Part shown: positions 46,852 to 61,800 of the stretch, piece by piece
Layout of the letters: each line of letters starts with the position of its first letter
Position numbering within the stretch: position 1 is the stretch's first letter
NCBI GenBank assembly: GCA_930367205.1
Contig: OV884009.1
Location: 124,938,639-125,002,638 of the forward strand
DNA: 64,000 bases
Direction: 5' to 3'
Source of the DNA: Acanthosoma haemorrhoidale
Lineage: Eukaryota > Arthropoda > Insecta > Hemiptera > Acanthosomatidae
Notes under the pieces: model-generated
What the model saw: the letters and a program-made list of their open reading frames with translations, nothing else
What the model was told of the DNA's origin: nothing
Database searches by the model: none
Made by a program: the position numbers and the translations under genes

Positions 46852-49800
46852 AAATCCTTCGCTCAAATTCTCGCGCCCTATCATCTCATTCATTCACAGC
46901 TTAATACGAAGATATTAAAAAGGGTATCAGAGGATCCAGGGCTGATATTAGGTTCTTTATTGTTATAAGGTGTCGTGACAAAAAGTAATAAGAGGCTTTT
47001 ATCCTACCTCTCACTCTAGCAGCAGAAGATACACCCTAGCTAGACTAAAACTTCCTTGGAACTTCAGTTCACCAACAAGTGCCAAATCCTTAGCTCGACT
47101 TCTAGTGCCTAATCATCTCATTCATTCTAAGCTTAATACGAACATATACCAAAGTGTATTAGAGGATACAGGACTGATATAAAGTTCATTATTTTCATAA
47201 GGTGTCGTGACAGAACGCAAGAAGAGGCTTTTATCCTTCCTCTTACTCTAGCAGCAGAGGATACACCCTAGCTAGACTAATCCTTCCACGGAACTTCAGT
47301 TCATCATCAATAGTGAAATCCTTAGCTCGACTTCTAGTGCCCTATTATCCCATTTATTCACAGCTTAATACAAATACATATTAAAGGGTATTAGAGGATC
47401 CAGGGCTGATATTAAGTTTATTATAGTCATAATGTGTCATGAAAGAAAGTAAGGAGAGGCTTTTATCCTACCTTTTACTCTAGCAGCAGAGGATACATCC
47501 TAGCTAAACTAATACTTTCACAGAACTTCAGTTTACCATCAATAGCAAAATCGATCACTAGACTTCTAGCGCCCTATTATCCCAATTATTCACAGCTTAA
47601 TACGAACATATTATAAAGGTTATTAGAGGATACAGGGCTGATATTAGGTTCATTATTGTCATTAGTTGTTGTGACAGAAAGTAAGAAGAGGCTTTTATCC
47701 TACCTCTTACTCTAGCAGCAGAGGATACATCCTAGCTAGACTAATACTTCCACGTAACTTCAGTTCACCATCAATAGCCAAATCCTTCGCTCGACTTCTA
47801 GTGCCTAATCATCTCATTCATTCTAAGCCTAATACGAACATATACCAAAGTGTATTAGAGGATACAGGGCTGATATAAAGTTTATTATTTTCATAAGGTG
47901 TCGTGACAGAACGCAAGAAGAGGCTTTTATCCTTCCTCTTACTCTAGCAGCAGAGGATACACCCTAGCTAGACTAATCCTTCCACGGAACTTCAGTTCAT
48001 CATCAATAGTGACATCCTTAGCTCGTCTTCTAGTGCCCTATCATCCCATTTATTCACAGCTTAATACGAATACATATTAAAGGGTATTAGAGGATCCAGG
48101 GCTGATATTAAGTTTATTATAGTCATAATGTGTCATGAAAGAAAGTAAGGAGAGGCTTTTATCCTACCTTTTACTCTAGCAGCAGAGGATACATCCTAGC
48201 TAAACTAATACTTTCACAGAACTTCAGTTTACCATCAATAGCAAAATCGATCACTAGACTTCTAGCGCCCTATTATCCCAATTATTCACAGCTTAATACG
48301 AACATATTATAAAGGTTATTAGAGGATATAGGGCTGATATTAGGTTCATTATTGTCATTAGTTGTTGTGACAGAAAGTAAGAAGAGGCTTTTATCCTACC
48401 TCTTACTCTAACAGCAGAGGATACATCCTAGCTAGACTAATACTTCCACGGAACTTCAGTTCACCATCAATAGCCAAATCCTTCACTCGACTTCTAGCGG
48501 CCTATCATCCCATTCATTCACAGCTTAATACGAACGTACATTAAAGGGTATTAGAGGATACAGTGCTGATATTAGTTTCATTATTATCATAAGGTGTCGT
48601 GAAAGAAAGTAAGAAGAGGCTTTTATCCTACCTTTTACTCTAGCAGCAGAGGATAAACTCTAGCTAGACTAATACATCCACGGAACTTCAGTTCACCATC
48701 AATAGCCAAATCCTTCACTCGACTTCTAGCGCTTTATCATCCCATTCATTCACAACTTAATACGAACATACATTAAAGGGTATTAGAGGATACAGAGCTG
48801 ATATTAGTTTCATTATTATCATAAGGTGTCGTGAAAGAAAGTAAGAAGAGGCTTTTATCCTACCTCTTACTCTAGCAGCAGAGGATACATCCTAGCTAGA
48901 CTAATACTTCCACGTAACTTCAGTTCACCATCAATAGCCAAATCCTTCGCTCGACTTCTAGCGCCCTATCATCCCATTCATACACAGCTGGATACGAACA
49001 TATATTAAAGGTTATTAGAGGATACCGGTCTGATATTAGGTTCATTATTGTCATAAGGTGTCGTGATTAAAAGTAAGAAGAGGCTTTTATCCAACCTCTT
49101 ACTCTAGCAGCAGAGGATACATCCTAGCTAGACTAACACTTCCACAGAACATCAGTTCACCAACAGTAGCCAAATCCTTCACTCGAGTTCTAGTGCCTTA
49201 TCATCTCATTCATTCTAAGCTTAATACGAACATATATTAAAGGGTATTAGAGGATACAGGGCTGTGTCCGGTTCAATTATTGTCATAAGGTGTTAAGACA
49301 GAAAGAGGAAAAGGGCTTTTATCCTACCTCTTTCTCTAGGAGCAGAGGATACACCCTAGCTAGACGATACTTCCACGTAACTTTAGTTCACCATCAATAG
49401 CCAAATCCTTCGCTCAAATTCTCGCGCCCTATCATCTCATTCATTCACAGCTTAATACGAAGATATTAAAAAGGGTATCAGAGGATCCAGGGCTGATATT
49501 AGGTTCTTTATTGTTATAAGGTGTCGTGACAAAAAGTAATAAGAGGCTTTTATCCTACCTCTCACTCTAGCAGCAGAAGATACACCCTAGCTAGACTAAA
49601 ACTTCCTTGGAACTTCAGTTCACCAACAAGTGCCAAATCCTTAGCTCGACTTCTAGTGCCTAATCATCTCATTCATTCTAAGCTTAATACGAACATATAC
49701 CAAAGTGTATTAGAGGATACAGGGCTGATATAAAGTTCATTATTTTCATAAGGTGTCGTGACAGAACGCAAGAAGAGGCTTTTATCCTTCCTCTTACTCT

Positions 49801-52800
49801 AGCAGCAGAGGATACACCCTAGCTAGACTAATCCTTCCACGGAACTTCAGTTCATCATCGATAGTGAAATCCTTAGCTCGACTTCTAGTGCCCTATTATC
49901 CCATTTATTCACAGCTTAATACGAATACATATTAAAGGGTATTAGAGGATCCAGGGCTGATATTAAGTTTATTATAGTCATAATGTGTCATGAAAGAAAG
50001 TAAGGAGAGGCTTTTATCCTACCTTTTACTCTAGCAGCAGAGGATACATCCTAGCTAAACTAATACTTTCACAGAACTTCAGTTTACCATCAATAGCAAA
50101 ATCGATCACTAGACTTCTAGCGCCCTATTATCCCAATTATTCACAGCTTAATACGAACATATTATAAAGGTTATTAGAGGATACAGGGCTGATATTAGGT
50201 TCATTATTGTCATTAGTTGTTGTGACAGAAAGTAAGAAGAGGCTTTTATCCTACCTCTTACTCTAGCAGCAGAGGATACATCCTAGCTAGACTAATACTT
50301 CCACGTAACTTCAGTTCACCATCAATAGCCAAATCCTTCGCTCGACTTCTAGCACCCTATCATCCCATTCATTCACAGCTTCAGTTTACCATCGATTGCC
50401 AAATCGTTCACTAGACTTCTAGCACCCTATAATCTCATTCATTCACAGCATAATACGACGATATTAAAAAGGGTATCAGAGGATCCAGGGCTGATATTAG
50501 GTTCTTTATTGTTATAAGGTGTCGTGACAAAAAGTAATAAGAGGCTTTTATCCTACCTCTCACTCTAGCAGCAGAAGATACACCCTAGCTAGACTAAAAC
50601 TTCCTTGGAACTTCAGTTCACCAAAAAGTGCCAAATCCTTAGCTCGACTTCTAGTGCCTAATCATCTGATTCAATCTAAGCTTAATACGAACATATACCA
50701 AAGTGTATTAGAGGATACAGGGCTGATATAAAGTTCATTATTTTCATAAGGTGTCGTGACAGAACGCAAGAAGAGGCTTTTATCCTTCCTCTTACTCTAG
50801 CGGCAGAGGATACATCCTAGCTAGACTAATCCTTCCACGGAACTTCAGTTCATCATCAATAGTGAAATCCTTAGCTCGACTTCTAGTGCCCTATTATCCC
50901 ATTTATTCACAGCTTAATACGAATACATATTAAAGGGTATTAGAGGATCCAGGGCTGATATTAAGTTTATTATAGTCATAATGTGTCATGAAAGAAAGTA
51001 AGGAGAGGCTTTTATCCTACCTTTTACTCTAGCAGCAGAGGATACATCCTAGCTAAACTAATACTTTCACAGAACTTCAGTTTACCATCAATAGCAAAAT
51101 CGATCACTAGACTTCTAGCGCCCTATTATCCCAATTATTCACAGCTTAATACGAACATATTATAAAGGTTATTAGAGGATACAGGACTGATATTAGGTTC
51201 ATTATTGTCATTAGTTGTTGTGACAGAAAGTAAGAAGAGGCTTTTATCCTACCTCTTACTCTAGCAGCAGAGGATACATCCTAGCTAGACTAATACTTCC
51301 ACACAACTTCAGTTCACCATCAATAGCCAAATCCTTCGCTTGACTTCTAGCGCCCTATCATCCCATTCATTCACAGCTTCAGTTTACCATCGATTGCCAA
51401 ATCGTTCACTAGACTTCTAGCGCCCTATAATCTCATTCATTCACAGCATAATACAACGATATTAAAAAGGGTATCAGAGGATCCAGGGCTGATATTAGGT
51501 TCTTTATTGTTATAAGGTGTCGTGACAAAAAGTAATAAGAGGCTTTTATCCTACCTCTCACTCTAGCAGCAGAAGATACACCCTAGCTAGACTAAAACTT
51601 CCTTGGAACTTCAGTTCACCAACAAGTGCCAAATCCTTAGCTCGACTTCTAGCGCCCTATCATCCCATTCATACACATCTGGATACGAACATATATTAAA
51701 GGTTATTAGAGGATACCGGTCTGATATTAGGTTCATTATTGTCATAAGGTGTCGTGATTAAAAGTAAGAAGAGGCTTTTATCCTACCTCTTACTCTAGCA
51801 GCAGAGGATACATCCTAGCTAGACTAACACTTCCACAGAACATCAGTTCACCAACAGTAGCCAAATCCTTCACTCGAGTTCTAGTGCCTTATCATCTCAT
51901 TCATTCTAAGCTTAATACGAACATATATTAAAGGGTATTAGAGGATACAGGGCTGTGTCAGGTTCAATTATTGTCATAAGGTGTTAAGACAGAAAGAGGA
52001 AAAGGGCTTTTATCCTACCTCTTTCTCTAGGAGCAGAGGATACACCCTAGCTAGACGATACTTCCACGTAACTTTAGTTCACCATCAATAGCAAAATCCT
52101 TCGCTCAAATTCTCGCGCCCTATCATCTCATTCATTCACAGCTTAATACGAAGATATTAAAAAGGGTATCAGAGGATCCAGGGCTGATATTAGGTTCTTT
52201 ATTGTTATAAGGTGTCGTGACAAAAAGTAATAAGAGGCTTTTATCCTACCTCTCACTCTAGCAGCAGAAGATACACCCTAGCTAGACTAAAACTTCCTTG
52301 GAACTTCAGTTCACCAACAAGTGCCAAATCCTTAGCTCGACTTCTAGTGCCTAATCATCTCATTCATTCTAAGCTTAATACGAACATATACCAAATTGTA
52401 TTAGAGGATACAGGGCTGATATAAAGTTCATTATTTTCATAAGGTGTCGTGACAGAACGCAAGAAGAGGCTTTTATCCTTCCTCTTACTCTAGCAGCAGA
52501 GGATACACCCTAGCTAGACTAATCCTTCCACGGAACTTCAGTTCATCATCGATAGTGAAATCCTTAGCTCGACTTCTAGTGCCCTATTATCCCATTTATT
52601 CACAGCTTAATACGAATACATATTAAAGGGTATTAGAGGATCCAGGGATGATATTAAGTTTATTATAGTCATAATGTGTCATGAAAGAAAGTAAGGAGAG
52701 GCTTTTATCCTACCTTTTACTCTAGCAGCAGAGGATACATCCTAGCTAAACTAATACTTTCACAGAACTTCAGTTTACCATCAATAGCAAAATCGATCAC

Positions 52801-55800
52801 TAGACTTCTAGCGCCCTATCATCCCATTCATTCACAGCTTAATACGAACATACATTAAAGGGTATTAGAGGATACAGAGCTGATATTAGTTTCATTATTA
52901 TCATAAGGTGTCGTGAAAGAAAGTAAGAAGAGTCTTTTATCCTACCTCTTACTCTAGCGCAGAGGATACACGCTAGCTAGACTAATACTTCCACGGAACT
53001 TCAGTTCACCATCAATAGCCAAATCCTTTGCTCGACTTTTAGCGCCCTATCATCCCATTTATTCACAGCTTCAGTTTACCATCGATTGCCAAATCGTTCA
53101 CTAGACTTCTAGCGCCCTATAATCTTATTCATTCACAGCTTAATACGAATACATATTAAAGGGTATTAGAGGATCCAGGGCTGATACTAAGTTGATTATA
53201 GTCATAATGTGTCATGAAAGAAAGTATGGAGAGGCTTTTATCCTACCTTTTACTCTAGCAGCAGAGGATACACCCTAGCTAAACTAATACTTTCACAGAA
53301 CTTCAGTTCACCATCAATAGCAAAATCGATCACTGGACTTCTAGCGCCCTATTATCCCAATTATTCACAGCTTAATACGAACATATTATAAAGGTTATTA
53401 GAGGATCCGGGGCTAATATTAGGTTCATTATTGTCATTAGTTGTTGTGACAAAAAGTATTATCATATATATTCATATCATTCCATTTATTCACAGCTTCA
53501 GTTTACCATCGATTGCCAAATCGTTCACTAGACTTCTAGCGCCCTATAATCTCATTCATTCACAGCTTAATACGACGATAATAAAAAGGGTATCAGAGGA
53601 TCCAGGGCTGATATTAGGTTGATTATAGTCATAATGTGTCATAAAAGAAAGTAAGGAGAGGCTTTTATCCTACCTTTTACTCTAGCAGCAGAAGATAAAC
53701 TCTAGCTAGACTAATACTTCTACGGAACTTCAGTTCACCATCAATAGCCAAATCCTTCACTCGACTTCTAGCGCCCTATCATCCCATTCATTCACAGCTT
53801 AATACGAACGTACATTAAAGGGTATTAGAGGATACAGTGCTGATATTAGTTTCATTATTATCATAAGGTGTCGTGAAAGAAAGTAAGAAGAGGCTTTTAT
53901 CCTACCTTTTACTTTAGTAGCAGAGGATACACCCTAGCTAGACTAATCCTTCCACGGAACTTCAGTTCATCATCAATAGTGAAATCCTTAGCTCGACTTC
54001 TAGTGCCCTATCATCCCATTTATTCACAGCTTAATACGAATACATATTAAAGGGTATTGGAGGATCTAGGGCTGATACTAAGTTGATTATAGTCATAATG
54101 TGTCATAAAAGAAAGTAAGAAGAGGTTTTTATCCTACCTCTTACTTTAGCAGCAGAGGATACATCCTAGCTAGACTAATACTTCCACGTAACTTCAGTTC
54201 ACCATCAATAGCCAAATCCTTCACTCGACTTCTAGCGCCCTATCATCCCATTCATTCACAGCTTGATACGAACATATATTAAAGGGTATTAGAGGATACA
54301 GGGCTGTGTTAGGTTCAATTATTGTCATAAGGTGTCGTGAAAGAAAGTATGAAGAGGCTTTTATCCTACCTTTTACTCTAGCAGCAGAGGATACACCCTA
54401 GCTAAACTAATACTTTCACAGAACTTCAGTTCACCATCAATAGCAAAATCGATCACTAGACTTCTAACGCCCTAACATCCCATTTATTCACAGCTTCAGT
54501 TTACCATCGGATGCCAAATCGTTCACTAGACTTCTAGCGCCCTATAATCTCATTCATTCACAGCTTAATACGACGATATTAAGAAGGGTATCAGAGGATC
54601 CAGGGCTGATATTAGGTTGATTATAGTCATAATGTGTCATAAAAGAAAGTAAGGAGAGGCTTTTATCCTACATTTTACTCTAGCAGCAGAGGATAAACTG
54701 TAGCTAGACTAATACATCCACGGAACTTCAGTTCACCATCAATAGCCAAATCCTTCACTCGACTTCTAGCGCCCTATTATCCCATTCATTCACAGCTTAA
54801 TACGAACATACATTAAAGGGTATTAGAGGATACAGAGCTGATATTAGTTTCATAATTATCATAAGGTATCGTGAAAGAAAGTAAGAAGAGGCTTTTATCC
54901 TACCTTTTACTCTAGCAGCAGAGGATACACCCTAGCTAAACTAATACTTTCACAGAACTTCAGTTCACCATCAATAGCAAAATCGATCACTGGACTTCTA
55001 GCGCCCTATCATCCCAATTATTCACAGCTTAATACGAACATATTATAAAGGTTATTAGAGGATCCGGGGCTGATATTAGGTTCATTATTGTCATTAGTTG
55101 TTGTGACAAAAAGTATTATCATATATATTCATATCATTCCATTTATTCACAGCTTCAGTTTACCATCGATTGCCAAATCGTTCACTAGACTTCTAGCGCC
55201 CTATAATCTCATTCATTCACAGCTTAATACGACGATAGTAAAAAGGGTATCAGAGGATCCAGGGCTGATATTAGGTTGATTATAGTCATAATGTGTCATA
55301 AAAGAAAGTAAGGAGAGGCTTTTATCCTACCTTTTACTCTAGCAGCAGAAGATAAACTCTAGCTAGACTAATACTTCCACAGAACTTCAGTTCACCATCA
55401 ATAGCCAAATCCTTCACTCGACTTCTAGCGCCCTATCATCCCATTCATTGACAGCTTAATACGAACGTACATTAAAGGGTATTAGAGGATACAGTGCTGA
55501 TATTAGTTTCATTATTATCATAAGGTGTCGTGAAAGAAAGTAAGAAGAGGCTTTTATCCTACCTTTTACTCTAGCAGCAGAGGATAAACTCTAGCTAGAC
55601 TAATACTTCCACGGAACTTCAGTTCACCATCAATAGCCAAATCCTTTGCTTGACTTTTAGCGCCCTATCATCCCATTCATTCACAGCTTGATACGAACAT
55701 ATATTAAAGGGTATTAGAGGATACAGGGCTGTGTTAGGTTCAATTATTGTCATAAGGTGTCGTGAAAGAAAGTATGAAGAGGCTTTTATCCTACCTTTTA

Positions 55801-58800
55801 CTCTAGCAGCAGAGGATACACCCTAGCTAAACTAATACTTTCACAGAACTTCAGTTCACCATCAATAGCAAAATCGATCACTAGACTTCTAACGCCCTAT
55901 CATCCCATTTATTCACAGCTTCAGTTTACCATCGGATGCCAAATCGTTCACTAAACTTCTAGCGCCCTATAATCTCATTCATTCACAGCTTAATACGACG
56001 ATATTAAGAAGGGTATCAGAGGATCCAGGGCTGATATTAGGTTGATTATAGTCATAATGTGTCATAAAAGAAAGTAAGGAGAGGCTTTTATCCTACATTT
56101 TACTCTAGCAGCAGAGGATAAACTGTAGCTAGACTAATACATCCACGGAACTTCAGTTCACCATCAATAGCCAAATCCTTCACTCGACTTCTAGCGCCCT
56201 ATTATCCCATTCATTCACAGCTTAATACGAACATACATTAAAGGGTATTAGAGGATACAGAGCTGATATTAGTTTCATAATTATCATAAGGTATCGTGAA
56301 AGAAAGTAAGAAGAGGCTTTTATCCTACCTCTTACTCTAGCAGCAGAGGATACATCCTAGCTAGACTAATACTTCCACGTAACTTCAGTTCACCATCAAT
56401 AGCCAAATCATTCGCTCGACTTCTAGCGCCCTATCATCCCATTCATACACAGCTGGATACGAACATATATTAAAGGTTATTAGAGGATACCGGTCTGATA
56501 TTAGGTTCATTATTGTCATAAGGTGTCGTGATTAAAAGTAAGAAGAGGCTTTTATCCTACCTCCTACTCTAGCAGCAGAGGATACATCCTAGCTAGACTA
56601 ACACTTCCACAGAACATCAGTTCACCAACAGTAGCCAAATCCTTCACTCGAGTTCTAGTGCCTTATCATCTCATTCATTCTAAGCTTAATATGAACATAT
56701 ATTAAAGGGTATTAGAGGATACAGGGCTGTGTTAGGTTCAATTATTGTCATAAGGTGTTAAGACAGAAAGAGGAAAAGGGCTTTTATCCTACCTCTTTCT
56801 CTAGGAGCAGAGGATACACCCTAGCTAGACGATACTTCCACGTAACTTTAGTTCACCATCAATAGCCAAATCCTTAGCTCGACTTCTAGCGCCCTATCAT
56901 CCCATTAATTCACAGCTTGATACGAACATATATTAAAGGGTATTAGAGGATACAAGGCTGATATTAGGTTCATTATTGTCATAAGGTGTCGTGAAAGAAA
57001 GAAAGAAGAGGCTTTTATCCCACCTCTTACTCTAGCAGCAGAGGATACATCCTAGCTAGACTAATACTTCCACGTAACTTTAGTTCACCATCAATAGCCA
57101 AATCCTTCGCTCGACTTCTAGCGCCCTATCATCCCATTCATACACAGCTGGATACGAACATATATTCAAGGTTATTAGAGGATACCGGTCTGATATTAGG
57201 TTCATTATTGTCATATTGTGTCATAAAAGAAAGTAAGAAGAGGCTTTTATCCTACCTCTTACTCTAGCAGCAGAGGATACATCCTAGCTAGACTAATACT
57301 TCCACGTAACTTCAGTTCACCATCAATAGCCAAATCCTTCACTAGACTTCTAGCGCCCTATAATCTCATTCATTCACAGCTTAATACGACGATATTAAAA
57401 AGGGTATCAGAGGATCCAGGGCTGATATTAGGTTGATTATAGTCATAATGTGTCATAAAAGAAAGTAAGGTGAGGCTTTTATCCTACCTTTTACTCTAGC
57501 AGCAGAGGATAAACTCTAGCTAGACTAATACTTCCTTGGAACTTCAGTTTAACATCAATAGCCAAATCATTCGCTCGACTTCTAGCGCCCTATCATCCCA
57601 TTCATTCAAAGCTTAATACGAACATAAATAAAAGGGTATTGGAGGATCTAGGGTTGATACTAAGTTGATTATAGTCATAATGTGTCGTGACAGAAAGTAA
57701 GATGAGGCTTTTATCCTACCTCTTACTTTAGCAGCAGAAAATACACCCTAGCCAGGCTAATACTTTCACGGAACTTTAGTTTAACATCAATAGCCAAATC
57801 ATTCGCTCGACTTCTAGCGCCCTATCATCCCATTCATTCAAAGCTTAATACGAACATAAATAAAAGGGTATTGGAGGATCTAGGGCTGATACTAAGTTGA
57901 TTATAGTTATAATGTGTCATGAAAGAAAGTATGGAGAGGCTTTTATCCTACCTTTTACTCTATCAGCAGAGGATACACCCTAGCTAAACTAATACTTTCA
58001 CAGAACTTCAGTTCACCATCAATAGCAAAATCGATCACTAGACTTCTAACGCCCTATCATCCCATTTATTCACAGCTTCAGTTTACCATCGATTGCCAAA
58101 TCGTTTACTAGACTTCTAGCGCCCTATAATCTCATTCATTCACAGCTTAATACAAACATACATTAAAGGGTATTAGAGGATACAGAGCTGATATTAGTTT
58201 CATTATTATCATAAGGTGTCGTGAAAGAAAGTAAGAAGAGGCTTTTATCCTACCACTTACTCTAGCAGCAGAGGATACATCCTAGCTAGACTAATACTTT
58301 CACAGAACTTCAGTTCACCATCAATAGCAAAATCGATCACTAGACTTCTAGCGCCCTATCATCCCATTTATTCACAGCTTAATACGAATACATATTAAAG
58401 GGTATTGGATGATCTAGGGCTGATACTAAGTTGATTATAGTCATAATGTGTCATGAAAGAAAGTATGGAGAGGCTTTTATCCTACCTTTTACTCTATCAG
58501 CAGAGGATACACGCTAGCTAGACTAATACTTCCACGGAACTTCAGTTCACCATCAATAGCCAAATCCTTTGCTCGACTTTTAGCGCCCTATCATCCCATT
58601 TATTCACAGCTTCAGTTTACCATCGATTGCCAAATCGTTCACTAGACTTCTAGCGCCCTATAATCTCATTCATTCACAGCTTAATACGATGATATTAAAA
58701 AGGGTATCAGAGGATCCAGGGCTGATATTAGGTTGATTATAGTCATAATGTGTCATAAAAGAAAGTAAGGTGAGGCTTTTATCCTACCTTTTACTCTAGC

Positions 58801-61800
58801 AGCAGAGGATAAACTCTAGCTAGACTAATACTTCCACGTAACTTCAGTTCACCATTAATAGCCAATCCTTCACTCGACTTCTAGCGCCCTATCATCCCAT
58901 TCATTCACAGCTTAACACGAACATACATTAAAGAGTATTAGAGGATCCAGGGCTGATATGAAGTTTATTATAGTCATAATCTGTCATGAATGAAAGTAAG
59001 GAGAGGCATTTATCCTACCTTTTACTCTAGCAGCAGAGGATAAACTCTAGCTAGACTAATACTTCCACGGAACTTCAGTTTACCATCAATAGCCAAATCC
59101 TTCACTCGACTTCTAGCGCCCTATCATCCCATTCATTCACAGCTTAATACGAATACATATTAAAGGGTATTAGAGGATCCAGGGCTGATATTAAGTTTAT
59201 TATAGTCATAATGTGTCATGAAAGAAAGTAAGGAGAGGCTTTTATCCTACCTTTTACTCTAGCAGCAGAGGATACATCCTAGCTAAACTAATACTTTCAC
59301 AGAACTTCAGTTTACCATCAATAGCAAAATCGATCACTAGACTTCTAGCGCCCTATTATCCTAATTATTCACAGCTTAATACGAACATATTATAAAGGTT
59401 ATTAGAGGATACAGGGCTGATATTAGGTTCATTATTGTCATTAGTTGTTGTGACAGAAAGTAAGAAGAGGCTTTTATCCTACCTCTTACTCTAGCAGCAG
59501 AGGATACATCCTAGCTAGACTAATACTTCCACGTAACTTCAGTTCACCATCAATAGCCAAATCTTTCGCTCGACTTCTAGCGCCCTATCATCCCATTCAT
59601 TCACAGCTTGATACAAACATATATTAAAGGTTATTAGAGGATAAAGGGCTGATATAAGGTTTATTATTGTCATAAGGTGTCGTGAAAGTAAGTATGAAGA
59701 GGCTTTTATCCAACCCCTTACTCTAGCAGCAGAGGATACACCCTAGCTAGACTAATACTTCCACGGAACTTCAGTTCATCATCAATAGTGAAATCCTTCG
59801 TTCGACTTCTAGTGCCTAATTATCTCATTCATTCTAAGCTTAATACGACGATATTAAAAAGGGTATCAGAGGATCCAGGGCTGATATTAGGTTCTTTATT
59901 GTTATAAGGTGTCGTGACAAAAAGTAATAAGAGGCTTTTATCCTACCTCTCACTCTAGCAGCAGAAGATACACCCTAGCTAGACTAAAACTTCCTTAGAA
60001 CTTCAGTTCACCAACAAGTGCCAAATCCTTAGCTCGACTTCTAGTGCCTAATCATCTCATTCATTCTAAGCTTAATACGAACATATACCAAAGTGTATTA
60101 GAGGATACAGGGCTGATATAAAGTTTATTATTTTCATAAGGTGTCGTGACAGAACGCAAGAAGAGGCTTTTATCCTTCCTCTTACTCTAGCAGCAGAGGA
60201 TACACCCTAGCTAGACTAATCCTTCCACGGAACTTCAGTTCATCATCAATAGTGACATCCTTAGCTCGTCTTCTAGTGCCCTATCATCCCATTTATTCAC
60301 AGCTTAATACGAATACATATTAAAGGGTATTAGAGGATCCAGGGCTGATATTAAGTTTATTATAGTCATAATGTGTCATGAAAGAAAGTAAGGAGAGGCT
60401 TTTATCCTACCTTTTACTCTAGCAGCAGAGGATACATCCTAGCTAAACTAATACTTTCACAGAACTTCAGTTTACCATCAATAGCAAAATCGATCACTAG
60501 ACTTCTAGCGCCCTATTATCCCAATTATTCACAGCTTAATACGAACATATTATAAAGGTTATTAGAGGATATAGGGCTGATATTAGGTTCATTATTGTCA
60601 TTAGTTGTTGTGACAGAAAGTAAGAAGAGGCTTTTATCCTACCTCTTACTCTAACAGCAGAGGATACATCCTAGCTAGACTAATACTTCCACGTAACTTC
60701 AGTTCACCATCAATAGCAAAATCGATCACTAGACTTCTAACGCCCTATCATCCCATTTATTCACAGCTTCAGTTTACCATCAATTGCCAAATCGTTCACT
60801 AGACTTCTAGCGCCCTATAATCTCATTCATTCACAGCTTAATACGACGATATTAAGAAGGGTATCAGAGGATCCAGGGCTGATATTAGGTTGATTATAGT
60901 CATAATGTGTCATAAAAGAAAGTAAGGAGAGGCTTTTATCCTACCTTTTACTCTAGCAGCAGAGGATAAACTCTAGCTAGACTAATACTTCCACGGAACT
61001 TCAGTTCACCATCAATAGCAAAATCGATCACTAGACTTCTAGCGCCCTATCATCCCATTTATTCACAGCTTCAGTTTACCATCGATTGCCAAATCGTTCA
61101 CTAGACTTCTAGCGCCCTATAATCTCATTCATTCACAGCTTAATACGACGATATTAAAAAGGGTATCAGAGGATCCAGGGCTGATATTAGGTTGATTATA
61201 GTCATAATGTGTCATAAAAGAAAGTAAGGTGAGGCTTTTATCCTACCTTTAACTCTAGCAGCAGAGGATACATCCTAGCTAGACTAATACTTCCACGGAA
61301 CTTCAGTTCACCATCAATAGCCAAATCCTTCACTCGACTTCTAGCGCCCTATCATCCCATTCATTTACAGCTTAATACGAACATACATTAAAGGGTATTA
61401 GAGGATACAGAGCTGATATTAGTTTCATTATTATCATAAGGTGTCGTGAAAGAAAGTAAGAAGAGGGTTTTATCCTACCTCTCACTCTAGCAGCAGAAGA
61501 TACACCCTAGCTAGACTAACACTTCCACAGAATATCAGTTCACCAACAGTAGCCAAATCCTTCACTCGAGTTCTAGCGCCCTATCATTCCATTTATTCAC
61601 AGCTTAATACGAATACATATTAAAGGGTATTAGAGGATCCAGGGCTGATACTAAGTTGATTATAGTCATAATGTGTCATGAAAGAAAGTATGGAGAGGCT
61701 TTTATCCTACCTTTTACTCTAGCAGCAGAGGATACACCCTAGCTAAACTAATACTTTCACAGAACTTCAGTTCACCATCAATAGCAAAATCGATCACTGG